DNA of 64,000 nt, taken from the NCBI GenBank assembly GCA_023439305.1, contig JAEXOO010000010.1, positions 36,897 to 100,896 on the forward strand, written 5' to 3'. Below are positions 7,363 to 16,654 of the stretch, piece by piece. How positions within the stretch are numbered: position 1 is the stretch's first letter; the number at the start of each line of letters is the position of its first letter. The position numbers were made by a program, and so were the translations under genes. The stretch comes from Pseudomonadota bacterium (GTDB lineage: Bacteria > Pseudomonadota > Gammaproteobacteria > Burkholderiales > Burkholderiaceae_B). Under the pieces are notes generated by a model. It saw only the letters and a program-made list of their open reading frames with translations, searched no databases and was not told where the DNA came from.

Positions 7363-9252
7363 TCAGGCGGCAGCGGCGACTTCGCGCAGCCGGCATTCCA
7401 CCGTCAGCGCCAGTTCGTCGAAAGCCAGCAGGTCGATGGTCACTTCCTGGCCACGTTCAAGGGCAGGCAGGCCAGGCACATGGAGCACCAGGGGCGCATC
7501 GTTCAGGCGCACCAGATCCTCCTTGATGAAAGCGGCGCGCGCCTGGGTGATGCCGTGCTGCTGCAGCCAGCGCAGGCACCAGTAGCGTTCCAGCGAGGAC
7601 TGATAGTCCGCCCATTGGGCATATTGTCCTTCGAAGGCGCCGATGATGGCGAACAGGTCGGCGTCCTTGGGCTGGAACGGGGCGGCCAGACGGGCGGAGA
7701 TGCCGTGCTCGGCCGCCGCCAGGATCTGCCCCTGATTGATCAGATCCACGTAACGGCGCAGCGGTGAGGTGGACCAGGTGTATTGCGGCACGCCGATGGA
7801 TTCGTGCGGTGCGGGCGTAGTGGACATGCGTGTGCGCATGAATTGCTGGGAGCGGTAGATGCCAGGCACATTGTGCTCGGCCAGCAGGCCGCCCCACAAC
7901 TGATTAGCCAGAATCATGTATTCGGCCACCAGCAGGCTCAGCGGCGCGTTGCGTACGCGCGGTACCAGGCGAATGACGGAGTCGGGGTCGTCATGCGGGC
8001 CGTCCAGCTCGAAACTGTATTCGACGCGGCTGTTGTTTTCAGGCTTGCCGCGAACGGCTTCGCGCTGGGCGGCAAGCTGTCGTGAGAACGTCCACAACGG
8101 CCGCAGCCACTCGGAGTAAGGCACCTGGGCGTCGGGAGTGTTCAGAGCCTCTTCGGAGATCTGTGGGTCCAGCTCGTGCTGGCGCAGATTGCGTGCGACA
8201 GTGATGCGTTCCAGCGTGGTGCGGTGTCCCAGGATCTCGCCGGTACCGATGTCGGCATCCACGTACAGCGACAGCGCCGGACGTGACTGGCCTTCGTCCA
8301 GCGAGAAGTGAGCGATGAGCTCGGGCGGCAGCATGGGGATCTTATAGCCCGGCGTGTAGACCGTGGCCATGCGGCTGCGCGCGATCTGATCCAGCTCGTT
8401 GCCGCGCGCGATGGCCAGCGCCGGCACGGCGATGTGCACGCCTACGCGGATTCGGCCCGGTTCAGGTATCTGTACCGACAGGGCATCGTCGATTTCAATG
8501 GTGTTGGCATCGTCCACGGAATAGGCGGTGACGTCGGCCATTGGCAGGTCTTGTCCCCAGTCCTGAACCTGAATGGCAGGAAAGCCGGTGCCTTTGGGAA
8601 AGTGGGACGACAGGAAGCGGTGCTGGTGCAGAGTCAGGGGATTGGACCAGGCGCCCAGCGACAGCAGCAGCTTTTCAGTGCCGATGTTCAGTTCTTTCTG
8701 CGCCAGATCGAAGGCTTTCCATTCCAGGGAGTTCTTGTCCGGCTGGCCCAGGAAAGTGTGAGCTTTCTGGGCGATTTCCTCGGGCAGGCGACCCTGAGCC
8801 ATTTCCTGCGCCCAGGTTTCGATCTGTTCCTGCTGCAGGCGCTTTTTTTCGATGGCGGCCAGCGCTGCCTGGAGGATGTCCGGCGGAGCGGGGCGGTACA
8901 GACCCTTGCCGCGGCGGTGGAAGTAGGTCGGCGCGCTATGCAGGGCAAAAATCGTGCCGGCTTTCTCGACCGCGCTGGGGACATGGCCAAAATAGTCCTG
9001 TGCCAGATCGCAGGCTTCGAACTCTTCCTGGGGAGCGCACTCCCACAGAAAGTTGATGTCCAGCGATTCGGCCAGGGCTTGGGCTTGCTCCATCAGCTGG
9101 GCGGGGGCAGGTTGTTCAAAGCTGAACAGCACACTGTTTTTCTTGATCTTGCTGCGTTTTCCGGAGGCCGACTCTACCTGCATGGTGGAGTCGCTTTCAG
9201 AGAAGATTTTTTCTGCTTTGAAGTTGCCGCTGTCTTCGAAAAGGACGTACAT
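7363..9252 (-). CDS. RNB-domain ribonuclease (RNase II family)
   Basis: A 629-residue exoribonuclease of the RNase II/R superfamily. The RNB signature with the metal-binding aspartates is SVDDANTIEIDDALSV near residue 240, followed by DEGQSRPALSLYV and, near the C terminus, STSPLRRYVDLINQGQ, both characteristic of the RNB fold. The N-terminal OB segments are short and there is no long basic tail, so it resembles the RNase II-like protein of Bordetella rather than RNase R. It starts just after the YqiA-like gene and runs into the TonB-like gene. Confidence 0.88.
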   Translation of the reverse strand: MYVLFEDSGNFKAEKIFSESDSTMQVESASGKRSKIKKNSVLFSFEQPAPAQLMEQAQALAESLDINFLWECAPQEEFEACDLAQDYFGHVPSAVEKAGTIFALHSAPTYFHRRGKGLYRPAPPDILQAALAAIEKKRLQQEQIETWAQEMAQGRLPEEIAQKAHTFLGQPDKNSLEWKAFDLAQKELNIGTEKLLLSLGAWSNPLTLHQHRFLSSHFPKGTGFPAIQVQDWGQDLPMADVTAYSVDDANTIEIDDALSVQIPEPGRIRVGVHIAVPALAIARGNELDQIARSRMATVYTPGYKIPMLPPELIAHFSLDEGQSRPALSLYVDADIGTGEILGHRTTLERITVARNLRQHELDPQISEEALNTPDAQVPYSEWLRPLWTFSRQLAAQREAVRGKPENNSRVEYSFELDGPHDDPDSVIRLVPRVRNAPLSLLVAEYMILANQLWGGLLAEHNVPGIYRSQQFMRTRMSTTPAPHESIGVPQYTWSTSPLRRYVDLINQGQILAAAEHGISARLAAPFQPKDADLFAIIGAFEGQYAQWADYQSSLERYWCLRWLQQHGITQARAAFIKEDLVRLNDAPLVLHVPGLPALERGQEVTIDLLAFDELALTVECRLREVAAAA

Positions 9253-9290
9253 GATGTTCCATCTGGATGGCCGCTGCCATCCGGTAAATT

Positions 9291-9878
9291 TTAAGGTCGT
9301 TGCAGGGCGAACTGCAAAATATCCGGGATCCAGGGATCGAAGTCCGAAAACCCGTGGTCCCCGCCTTCGACGATATGGCCGTGGCTGCCCTGATACCAGT
9401 CGGCCATATCGCGCCAGTTCAGCACTTCATCGCCCTTGGCTGCCAGCAGGTAGAACTGACTGGGATCGGTGGGACGAGGGACATGGATGTCGTCCAGTTC
9501 GTCCACGTATTCGGGCAGGAAGTGAAAGGGTGCGTCGGAATGGTAACTGGTGTGCTCGCCCACTTGAGTGGCCAGGGCCAGGCTTGCATGGACGACCGGG
9601 TTGATCAGCACGGCGCGGCAGCGGTACTGCTGGGCCAGGTGACTGGCATAGTAGCCGCCCAGGGACGAGCCCATAATGCACAGCTTGTCCGGCGCATGGC
9701 CGGCCTGCAGTTCTGTATCCAGGATGCGCCGGCACAGCGCGATCGACTGCGCGGGGCTGGCAGGCAGTTGCGGGCAGCGCCACAGGGACAGCAGATCCCG
9801 CGCCTGCAGAGCTTGTTGCATGCGCTGCGCTTTATAGGACGAAGGCGAAGAGCGAAAGCCGTGCAGGTAGAGGATCAT
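9291..9878 (-). CDS. YqiA/YcfP-like alpha/beta hydrolase
   Basis: A 195-residue alpha/beta hydrolase of the UPF0227 (YqiA) type, probably a small cytoplasmic esterase. It starts with MILYLHGFRSSPSS, carries the nucleophile elbow GSSLGG near residue 73, and has the late His in GGDHGFSDFD. The ATG at 9878 was chosen because it opens directly on the family N terminus; the frame extends upstream to 9944 but that part overlaps mpl. It follows mpl after 22 bases. The substrate is unknown. Confidence 0.85.
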   Translation of the reverse strand: MILYLHGFRSSPSSYKAQRMQQALQARDLLSLWRCPQLPASPAQSIALCRRILDTELQAGHAPDKLCIMGSSLGGYYASHLAQQYRCRAVLINPVVHASLALATQVGEHTSYHSDAPFHFLPEYVDELDDIHVPRPTDPSQFYLLAAKGDEVLNWRDMADWYQGSHGHIVEGGDHGFSDFDPWIPDILQFALQRP

Positions 9879-9900
9879 GAAGGCACCTGTAAAAAGAGGG

Positions 9901-11265
9901 TCAATGCGGCAGGCGGTCCAGCAGGCGCTGGTGGATGCCGCCAAAGCTGCCGTTGCTCATGACAACAATGGCATCGCCGGGCTGGCTGGCCTGGACAATG
10001 GCAGACACCATTTTATCCAAATCGTTCCAGGCTGTGGCGCGTTCGCCCATATCGGCCAGCACCGTGGCGGGATCCCAGCCCAAGGCATGCTTGCCCTGGG
10101 TTTCGCCATAGCAGAACACCAGGTCGGCCTGCTCCAGGGAGGCTGGCAAGCGGGCGGCCATGGCGCCCAGTTTCATGGTGTTGGAGCGTGGTTCCAGCAC
10201 GGCCAGGATGCGCGTTGTGCCCCCGACCTGGCCCCGCAGCCCGTCCAGGGTCGTGGCGATGGCGGTGGGGTGGTGGGCGAAGTCGTCGTAGACGGTGACG
10301 TCGTTGACGGTGCCGCGCACTTCCATGCGTCGCTTCACCCCTTTGAAATGGGACAGCGCATCGATGGCGGCCTGGGCCGTCACGCCGACGTGCTGGGCGG
10401 CGGCGATGGATGCCAGAGCATTGAATTGGTTGTGCTGCCCGGTCAAGGCCCAGTTCACCTGGCCTTGAGGCTGGCCGTGGCGCAGCACTTCGAATGAGGT
10501 GGGACTGATGTTCTGGCTGTCCCAGTCTCCTTGGGGGCCGAAATAGTTCACGGGCGTCCAGCAGCCGCGCTCCAGGGTTTGTTCCAGGGCGGGAGTGTCG
10601 GTGGGGCAGAGGATCAGGCCGGACTGTGGAATGGTGCGTACCAAGTGGTGAAACTGGGTCTGGATAGCGTTCAGGTCGGGGAAGATGTCCGCGTGGTCGT
10701 ATTCCAGATTATTCAGTATGGCCGTGCGCGGGCGATAGTGCACGAACTTGGAGCGCTTGTCGAAGAACGCCGTGTCGTATTCATCGGCCTCGATGACGAA
10801 CAGCGATTGCGTCGGATCGAAGCGGGCCGATACGCCCAGGTCGGGCGCTACGCCGCCGATCAGAAAGTTGGGCGTCAGGCCCGCGTGCTCCAGGATCCAG
10901 GTCAGCATGGAGCTGGTCGTGGTCTTGCCGTGCGTGCCGGCAACGGCCAGCACATGCTGACCGCGCAAAATGTTCTCGCCCAGCCATTGGGGGCCTGAAA
11001 CGTAGGGCAGGCCCTGATCCAGGATGGCTTCCATGAGGGGGTTGCCCCGAGAAACCACATTGCCGATGATGTACAGGTCGGGCGCCAGACGGGTCTGGTC
11101 GGCGTCAAAGCCTTCGATCAGCGCGATGCCCTGCTCCTGCAACTGCGTGCTCATGGGCGGGTAGACGCCGGCGTCGCAGCCGGTTACGGTGTGGCCCGCC
11201 GAGCGGGCGATCAGCGCCAAACCGCCCATGAACGTGCCGCATATGCCTAATATATGTATGTGCAT
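9901..11265 (-). CDS. mpl: UDP-MurNAc:L-Ala-gamma-D-Glu-meso-DAP ligase
   Basis: A 454-residue Mur ligase family enzyme that reattaches the recycled murein tripeptide to UDP-MurNAc. The N terminus MHIHILGICGTFMGGLA is diagnostic of Mpl rather than MurC. The ATP-binding GTHGKTTTSSM is near residue 110 and the C-terminal ligase domain carries FAHHPTAI near 309. It fits with the other peptidoglycan genes in the window (mtgA, anmK, the M23 peptidase). It diverges from the thioredoxin-like gene across about 180 bases. Confidence 0.95.
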   Translation of the reverse strand: MHIHILGICGTFMGGLALIARSAGHTVTGCDAGVYPPMSTQLQEQGIALIEGFDADQTRLAPDLYIIGNVVSRGNPLMEAILDQGLPYVSGPQWLGENILRGQHVLAVAGTHGKTTTSSMLTWILEHAGLTPNFLIGGVAPDLGVSARFDPTQSLFVIEADEYDTAFFDKRSKFVHYRPRTAILNNLEYDHADIFPDLNAIQTQFHHLVRTIPQSGLILCPTDTPALEQTLERGCWTPVNYFGPQGDWDSQNISPTSFEVLRHGQPQGQVNWALTGQHNQFNALASIAAAQHVGVTAQAAIDALSHFKGVKRRMEVRGTVNDVTVYDDFAHHPTAIATTLDGLRGQVGGTTRILAVLEPRSNTMKLGAMAARLPASLEQADLVFCYGETQGKHALGWDPATVLADMGERATAWNDLDKMVSAIVQASQPGDAIVVMSNGSFGGIHQRLLDRLPH

Positions 11266-11444
11266 GACAATCCTCCGGCCTGTATTTTAGTCGGATGTTT
11301 GATCTGGCGCGCCAGCTCGCTGTGTTACCAGTGCTATCATCGCCGGGTGATGTATTTTTGCCGTTGGGCCGCCCCTAAAAAAGATCTTCACCGCAGCAAG
11401 AGCGCGGGGCGGAGAGGGAAATTATCAACCGTGTGGGTTTATGA

Positions 11445-11945
11445 ATGATGCATAGGCGCGTTTTCCTGCAGCGATCTTTATTGTGTGCGGGCCTGATGGC
11501 ATTGCACCCAGCACCATGGGCCAGTCTGCTGCCCGCCGATCCCTTTCTGTCCCAGAGCTTCCCCGATCTTCAGGATCAGGAGCGTGCGCTTTCTACTTAC
11601 ATCGGCAAGCCCCTGGTCATCAACTTCTGGGCTACCTGGTGCGCGCCATGCATCAAGGAAATGCCGGACCTGCAGGCGCTGCACGAACGCTACCCCGATG
11701 TGCAGTTCCTGGGCATCGCCGTGGACTCCAAGAGCAATGTCCAGGAATTCCTGCAACGCGTGCCGGTCAGCTACGACATCCTGTTGGCGGGCCCTGGCGG
11801 GGTCAAGCAGATGCGCAGCCTGGGCAACAAGCGCAGCGGCCTGCCGTTCACGGTGGTGTTCGGCAGCAATGGCCGGGTGGATGAACGCATGCTGGGACAG
11901 ATCGATCCTCAAAAGTTGGACGAAGTTATCAAGCGTCAGCGCTAA
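11445..11945 (+). CDS. TlpA-like periplasmic thioredoxin-fold protein
   Basis: A 166-residue TlpA/ResA-type thiol-disulfide protein. The N terminus, with HRRVFLQRSLLCAGLMA, reads as an export signal with a twin arginine. The redox site is WATWCAPC near residue 64, followed by the cis-proline region at SGLPFT. Such proteins reduce periplasmic disulfides, for example in cytochrome c maturation. The gene precedes aroQ in the same direction with a 160-base gap. The start is one of two consecutive ATGs with a weak ribosome site. Confidence 0.85.
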   Translation: MMHRRVFLQRSLLCAGLMALHPAPWASLLPADPFLSQSFPDLQDQERALSTYIGKPLVINFWATWCAPCIKEMPDLQALHERYPDVQFLGIAVDSKSNVQEFLQRVPVSYDILLAGPGGVKQMRSLGNKRSGLPFTVVFGSNGRVDERMLGQIDPQKLDEVIKRQR

Positions 11946-12105
11946 CTGGCTTACTTCGTCGCGTAATTTCGGTAAATTTGCCGCTCGCCGCTGTTTGGCC
12001 TGAAAAATCGCCAAGGCCCCGGTTACCGCTTGTAATCGGGGTTGTTGATAGACAAATGGTGCTTTTTAGCGTAAAAAGGCGGTCTGTCTTCACGAAAAAT
12101 CCGCT

Positions 12106-12540
12106 ATGGCGAATCATGTTCTGGTCCTTAACGGGCCCAACCTCAACCTGCTGGGAACCCGGGAGCCGGATGTCTACGGACATCAGACCCTCGATGGCAT
12201 CAATAGCAGTTTGCGGGCTCTGGCCGAGCAGCATGGCGCACAGTGTCATTTTTTCCAAAGTAATCACGAAGGCGGGCTCGTTGACCGGATCCATCAGGCT
12301 CGCGCCGAGGGGGTCGAATTCATCATCATCAATGCCGGTGCCTATACACACACCAGCGTGGCGATACGCGATGCCCTGGCCGGTGTCAGCATTCCGTTCA
12401 TCGAAGTCCACTTGTCCAATGTTCACAAACGTGAGCCGTTCCGCCATCATTCCTATCTGTCCGATACCGCCCAGGGCGTGATCGTGGGGCTGGGGGCGTA
12501 CGGTTATGAAGCTGCATTGCGGTTTGCCTTGGACAGCTAG
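12106..12540 (+). CDS. aroQ: 3-dehydroquinate dehydratase, type II
   Basis: A 144-residue type II dehydroquinase of the shikimate pathway, normally a dodecamer. Family motifs are complete: LNGPNLNLLGTREP at 8-21, with the catalytic Tyr in DVYG; QSNHEGGLVDRIH in the middle; INAGAYTHTS; and EVHLSNVHKREPFRHHS. It sits just upstream of accB-accC, the usual order in Bordetella and relatives. Confidence 0.96.
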   Translation: MANHVLVLNGPNLNLLGTREPDVYGHQTLDGINSSLRALAEQHGAQCHFFQSNHEGGLVDRIHQARAEGVEFIIINAGAYTHTSVAIRDALAGVSIPFIEVHLSNVHKREPFRHHSYLSDTAQGVIVGLGAYGYEAALRFALDS

Positions 12541-12630
12541 GCGGCTGTCTTCGTTTTTTTGACCAATTTTCTTTTTTTGATGCCGTTCTGATTCAGGGAA
12601 CTGGATAGGGCGGTATCGCGGGAAGCACGC

Positions 12631-13083
12631 ATGGATCTTAGAAAACTCAAAACCCTGATCGATCTCGTAGCCGAATCGGGTATTGCCGAACTGGAAATCA
12701 CCGAGGGTGACGACAAAGTCCGGATCGTTAAATTTTCGCAAAGCTCGGCAGCTCCCGTGGTGTACGCGGCGGAAGCTCCTGCCGCCCACGTCGTGGCTGC
12801 TCCCGCCGCTGCTGCGGCAGCCGCACCTGCCGCTCCTGCCGTGGCGGAAGGCCACGCTGTCAAGGCACCTATGGTCGGCACGTTCTACCGTGCTCCCAGC
12901 CCGGGTGCCGCCGCTTTCGTGGAAGTGGGCCAGACCGTCAAGGAAGGCGACGCGCTGTGCATCATCGAAGCCATGAAGCTGCTGAACGAGATCGAAGCCG
13001 ACAAATCCGGCGTGATCAAGGAAATCCTGGTTGAAAACGGCGGCCCCGTCGAATACGGCCAACCCCTGTTCATCATCGGTTGA
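12631..13083 (+). CDS. accB: acetyl-CoA carboxylase biotin carboxyl carrier protein
   Basis: A 150-residue BCCP subunit. The N-terminal segment MDLRKLKTLIDLVAESGI, an Ala/Pro-rich flexible linker (about 46-72) and a C-terminal biotinyl domain are visible. The biotinylated lysine is Lys116 in IIEAMKLLNEIEAD. It delivers carboxybiotin from AccC to the carboxyltransferase in fatty acid synthesis. accC starts 4 bases after its stop. Confidence 0.97.
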   Translation: MDLRKLKTLIDLVAESGIAELEITEGDDKVRIVKFSQSSAAPVVYAAEAPAAHVVAAPAAAAAAAPAAPAVAEGHAVKAPMVGTFYRAPSPGAAAFVEVGQTVKEGDALCIIEAMKLLNEIEADKSGVIKEILVENGGPVEYGQPLFIIG

Positions 13084-13087
13084 TGAC

Positions 13088-14434
13088 ATGTTTGAAAAAA
13101 TCCTAATCGCCAACCGGGGTGAAATCGCCCTGCGTATCCAGCGCGCCTGCCGCGAGATGGGTATCAAGACGGTGGTGGTGTATTCCGAAGCTGACCGGGG
13201 CGCCAAGTATGTGCGCCTGGCCGACGAGGCCGTCTGCATCGGTCCTGCGCCCGCCCGCGACAGCTATCTGAGCATGCCGGCCATCATTTCCGCGGCCGAG
13301 GTCACGGATGCCGAAGCCATTCACCCCGGCTACGGCTTCATGGCTGAAAACGCGGACTTTGCCGAGCGTGTGGAAAAAAGCGGCTTTGTCTTCATCGGCC
13401 CGCGTCCCGAGAACATCCGCACCATGGGTGACAAGGTCATGGCCAAGAAAACCATGATCGAGGCCGGCGTGCCAGTGGTTCCTGGTTCGGACGGCGCCTT
13501 GCCCGACGACCCGCAGGAAATCATCCGCATCGCTCGCGAAGTGGGCTACCCGGTCATCATCAAGGCCTCCGGCGGCGGTGGCGGTCGCGGCATGCGCGTG
13601 GTCTACACGGAAGCAGCCCTGCTGACCGCCGTGGCCACGACCAAATCCGAAGCCGCTGCGGCGTTCAACAATCCCGAGGTCTACATGGAAAAGTACCTCG
13701 AGAACCCGCGCCACATCGAAATTCAGGTCCTGGCCGACGGCGAACGCAATGCCATCTGGCTGGGCGAGCGCGACTGTTCCATGCAGCGACGCCACCAGAA
13801 AGTCATCGAAGAAGCGCCCGCTCCCGGCATTCCTCGCCGCCTGATCGAGCGTATCGGCGAGCGTTGTGCCGACGCCTGCCGCAAGATGCGCTATCGCGGC
13901 GCTGGCACCTTTGAATTCCTGTACGAAAACGGCGAGTTCTTCTTCATCGAGATGAACACCCGTATTCAGGTCGAGCACACCATTACCGAAATGGTGACGG
14001 GCCTGGATCTGGTCCAGGAGCAGATCAAGGTCGCAGCAGGCGAGAAATTCGTGCTGCGCCAGCGCGATATCGAATTCGAAGGCCACTCGATCGAATGCCG
14101 CATCAATGCGGAAGATCCGTTCAAGTTCATCCCCAGCCCAGGTCTGATCACCAACTGGCACACGCCAGGCGGTCCCGGCGTGCGCATCGATTCCCACGTG
14201 TTCGCCGGCTACACCGTGCCGCCGTTCTACGATTCGATGATTGCCAAGCTGATCACCTATGGCAAGACACGCGAACAAGCCATCGCCCGCATGGACATCG
14301 CTCTGTCGGAAATGGTGGTGGAAGGCATTCAGACCAACGTCGCGCTGCACCGCGAACTGATGCAGGACGCCAACTTCAAGGCCGGCGGCACCAGCATCCA
14401 CTACCTGGAACAGAAACTGTCCCAGCGCAAGTGA
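13088..14434 (+). CDS. accC: acetyl-CoA carboxylase biotin carboxylase
   Basis: A 448-residue biotin carboxylase that uses ATP and bicarbonate to carboxylate BCCP-biotin. Recognised by MFEKILIANRGEIALR at the start, the glycine-rich ATP loop KASGGGGGRGMR near residue 160, EMNTRIQVEHTITEMVTG near 288 and RINAEDP near 338. The ATG at 13088 gives the standard N terminus; an upstream in-frame start lies inside accB. A strong terminator follows before prmA. Confidence 0.97.
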   Translation: MFEKILIANRGEIALRIQRACREMGIKTVVVYSEADRGAKYVRLADEAVCIGPAPARDSYLSMPAIISAAEVTDAEAIHPGYGFMAENADFAERVEKSGFVFIGPRPENIRTMGDKVMAKKTMIEAGVPVVPGSDGALPDDPQEIIRIAREVGYPVIIKASGGGGGRGMRVVYTEAALLTAVATTKSEAAAAFNNPEVYMEKYLENPRHIEIQVLADGERNAIWLGERDCSMQRRHQKVIEEAPAPGIPRRLIERIGERCADACRKMRYRGAGTFEFLYENGEFFFIEMNTRIQVEHTITEMVTGLDLVQEQIKVAAGEKFVLRQRDIEFEGHSIECRINAEDPFKFIPSPGLITNWHTPGGPGVRIDSHVFAGYTVPPFYDSMIAKLITYGKTREQAIARMDIALSEMVVEGIQTNVALHRELMQDANFKAGGTSIHYLEQKLSQRK

Positions 14435-14487
14435 ACCCTAAGGGGGCGCAGCTAGGGTCAGGTGCGCCGACCTTAAGCAGTGATCAT

Positions 14488-14519
14488 GCAAAACAGGGGC
14501 TCGCCCCTGTTTTGCTTTA
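14488..14519 (+). terminator. intrinsic terminator after accC
   Basis: A perfect 13-bp inverted repeat, GCAAAACAGGGGC and its complement, around a two-base centre, ending in a TTTTGCTTTAT tail. It ends the aroQ-accB-accC transcript 12 bases before prmA. Confidence 0.8.
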
Positions 14520-14531
14520 TGGAAGACAAGT

Positions 14532-15452
14532 ATGCGTGAACTCTTATTGAGCTGCCGGGAAAACGAGGCTGAGCTCCTGTCCGATGCCCTGCTGGAGGCC
14601 GGCGCGCTGTCCGTCTCGGTGGAAGACGCTGATGGCGACACCGACCGCGAGCAGCCGCTTTTCGGCGAACCGGGCATTGAGCCCGAGGTGTTGGCCTGGG
14701 ACCATAACCGTGTGGTGGCCCTGCTGCCTGACGGCGTCGAACCCGAGGACATGCTGCAGCCGCTATTTGACGCAGGCGTGCTGGATCCGCAGCAGGCGCA
14801 ATGGAGTGTGCGCGACGTGCCGGACGCCGACTGGGTGCGGCTGACGCAATCGCAGTTCGGTCCCATTCCGGTGGGTGATCGCATTCTGATCGTGCCAAGC
14901 TGGCACAAGGACGATCAGGATCTGCCGCTGGTGGCGCAGGCCGGCGACGGGCTGGTGCGTATCGAGCTGGATCCAGGCCTGGCATTCGGCACGGGCAGCC
15001 ATCCCACGACGCATCTGTGCCTGGACTGGCTGGCGCATCACGTGCAGCCCGGCCAGACCGTGCTGGACTACGGCTGCGGCTCGGGCATTCTGGCCATTGC
15101 CGCGCGCAAGCTGGGCGCTGGCGTTACGTTGGGCGTGGATATTGATGAGCAGGCCGTGATTTCCACGCGCTACAATGCGCAGGTCAATCAGGTCGATGTC
15201 GAGGGGCTGCTGCCCGACGCCATGCCCGAGGGGCAGACGGATCTGGTCGTGGCCAACATTCTGGCCAACCCTTTGCGCATGCTTGCGCCCATGCTGGCCA
15301 ATCGCGTCAAGCCGGGCGGTCACCTGGTGCTCTCGGGCATCTACGACTGGCAGGCCGAAGAAATGATAGAAGTCTATGCTCCCTACCTGCCGCTTGCTGT
15401 TTGGCAGATGCGGGATGGATGGGTTTGCCTGGCCGGTCAGCGGCCTTTATAA
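14532..15452 (+). CDS. prmA: ribosomal protein L11 methyltransferase
   Basis: A 306-residue PrmA, which trimethylates lysines of ribosomal protein L11. The N-terminal domain (MRELLLSCRENEAELLSDAL) is followed by a Rossmann SAM-binding domain with AFGTGSHPTTHLCLDWL near residue 154, VLDYGCGSGILAIAA near 178 and NILANPL near 241. It begins a new unit after the accC terminator and is followed closely by the zinc-ribbon gene. Confidence 0.95.
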   Translation: MRELLLSCRENEAELLSDALLEAGALSVSVEDADGDTDREQPLFGEPGIEPEVLAWDHNRVVALLPDGVEPEDMLQPLFDAGVLDPQQAQWSVRDVPDADWVRLTQSQFGPIPVGDRILIVPSWHKDDQDLPLVAQAGDGLVRIELDPGLAFGTGSHPTTHLCLDWLAHHVQPGQTVLDYGCGSGILAIAARKLGAGVTLGVDIDEQAVISTRYNAQVNQVDVEGLLPDAMPEGQTDLVVANILANPLRMLAPMLANRVKPGGHLVLSGIYDWQAEEMIEVYAPYLPLAVWQMRDGWVCLAGQRPL

Positions 15453-15476
15453 GACGGCAAGAATTTAGGTGGGCTT

Positions 15477-16646
15477 ATGGAGTTGAAGACTCGCTGCCCT
15501 CGTTGCGGAACGTCTTTTGCAGCCAGCGTCGAGCTGTTGCAGCGCCGCCGGGGCTATATACGCTGCATCCAGTGCGCGCACATCTTCGATGGCTTTGAAG
15601 CCGTGATCGATGATGACGCGGCCGAACCCACCTACGATGTGGCGGTGGAGCATCCCGTTGCTCCGGCGCCCAAGACCGAGCCGGTGTTTGTCGGAACGCG
15701 CGGACCACTTGCGGCCGAGCATGTGGATCTGCAGGCTAAGCCGCAGGGACCGCGTTTTGTGCAGCATTCGCGCCATGCGCCGCCCCAGGACGAGGGCTCG
15801 GCGCACGACTCTCTGCAGGTGCGCAAATTTCCCGATTCCGTCATGGCCAATGCGCCGGTGGCGCCGGCACAACCGTCCGTCCTGCGCTCGCGCTCGCCCG
15901 ACCCGCGCGACGAGGATACCTCTTTCTTCGTCTCCGGCGCCGATGCGCCGGTCGAGTCTGACGATCATCATATTGGCCAGTCCTCCTGGCGCAGCAGCGA
16001 GCCGGACTTCAGCGTGGGCAATCGAGCCAACACCCTGCGAGCCGCCTATCCGTCGCGCCAGGCGGATGGCACCGAGTCGGCCGCCGAGCCGCCAGAGGAT
16101 TGGACGATTCCTTCCAATCCGACCTTGCAGCGTGAAACCCGCTATGCCGGTGAAGCCGGAGTGGGACAGCGGGCATGGTCACTGTTCTGGAGACTGCTTT
16201 GTGTTCTGAGCCTGCTGGTGCTGCTGGCGCAGCTGGTGTATGTCTATCGCGTCCAGATAGCCAGCCATGTGCCCTTGCTGCGTCCCGCCCTGGAGCAGGC
16301 GTGCGCCGGCCTGGGCTGCCAGGTTCCGTATGAGCGCCGTCAGGCCGATATCCGCGTGGTCTCGTCCGCCCTGCATAAAGAGCCGGGCGACGGCGCGCGG
16401 TCTGTACTGCGCTTTACGCTGCGCAACGAGTTCGAGCGTCCCCAGGAGTGGCCTACGTTGGTCCTGGATCTGAAGGATTTTTCCGGCGCGCTGATTGCTC
16501 GGCGCAATATATCGCCGACGCAGTATCTGGCCCCCGAACGCCAAGGTGAGCCGTTTGCGGCGCGCACCGAATTGATGGTGCAGCTGCCGCTGGATACCGG
16601 GGGCCTTCAAGTCAACGGCTATCAGATTAGCCCTTTTTTTCCTTAA
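15477..16646 (+). CDS. zinc-ribbon and DUF3426 membrane protein
   Basis: A 389-residue protein of unknown function. The N terminus carries an MJ0042-type zinc ribbon, CPRCGTSF at 7-14 and CIQCAHIF at about 31-38. A long, probably disordered acidic region follows, then one membrane segment (about 236-260, LLCVLSLLVLLAQLVYVY) and a C-terminal DUF3426 domain likely outside the inner membrane. The position after prmA is conserved in Alcaligenaceae and Burkholderiales. The ribbon could bind nucleic acid or protein; nothing in the sequence decides this. Confidence 0.85.
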   Translation: MELKTRCPRCGTSFAASVELLQRRRGYIRCIQCAHIFDGFEAVIDDDAAEPTYDVAVEHPVAPAPKTEPVFVGTRGPLAAEHVDLQAKPQGPRFVQHSRHAPPQDEGSAHDSLQVRKFPDSVMANAPVAPAQPSVLRSRSPDPRDEDTSFFVSGADAPVESDDHHIGQSSWRSSEPDFSVGNRANTLRAAYPSRQADGTESAAEPPEDWTIPSNPTLQRETRYAGEAGVGQRAWSLFWRLLCVLSLLVLLAQLVYVYRVQIASHVPLLRPALEQACAGLGCQVPYERRQADIRVVSSALHKEPGDGARSVLRFTLRNEFERPQEWPTLVLDLKDFSGALIARRNISPTQYLAPERQGEPFAARTELMVQLPLDTGGLQVNGYQISPFFP

Positions 16647-16654
16647 GGTAAGTT

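Noticed and set aside
11254..11448. A 64-codon frame whose stop overlaps the start of the TlpA-like gene
   Set aside because: It covers the start and promoter region of mpl, lacks a ribosome site and has no recognisable sequence.
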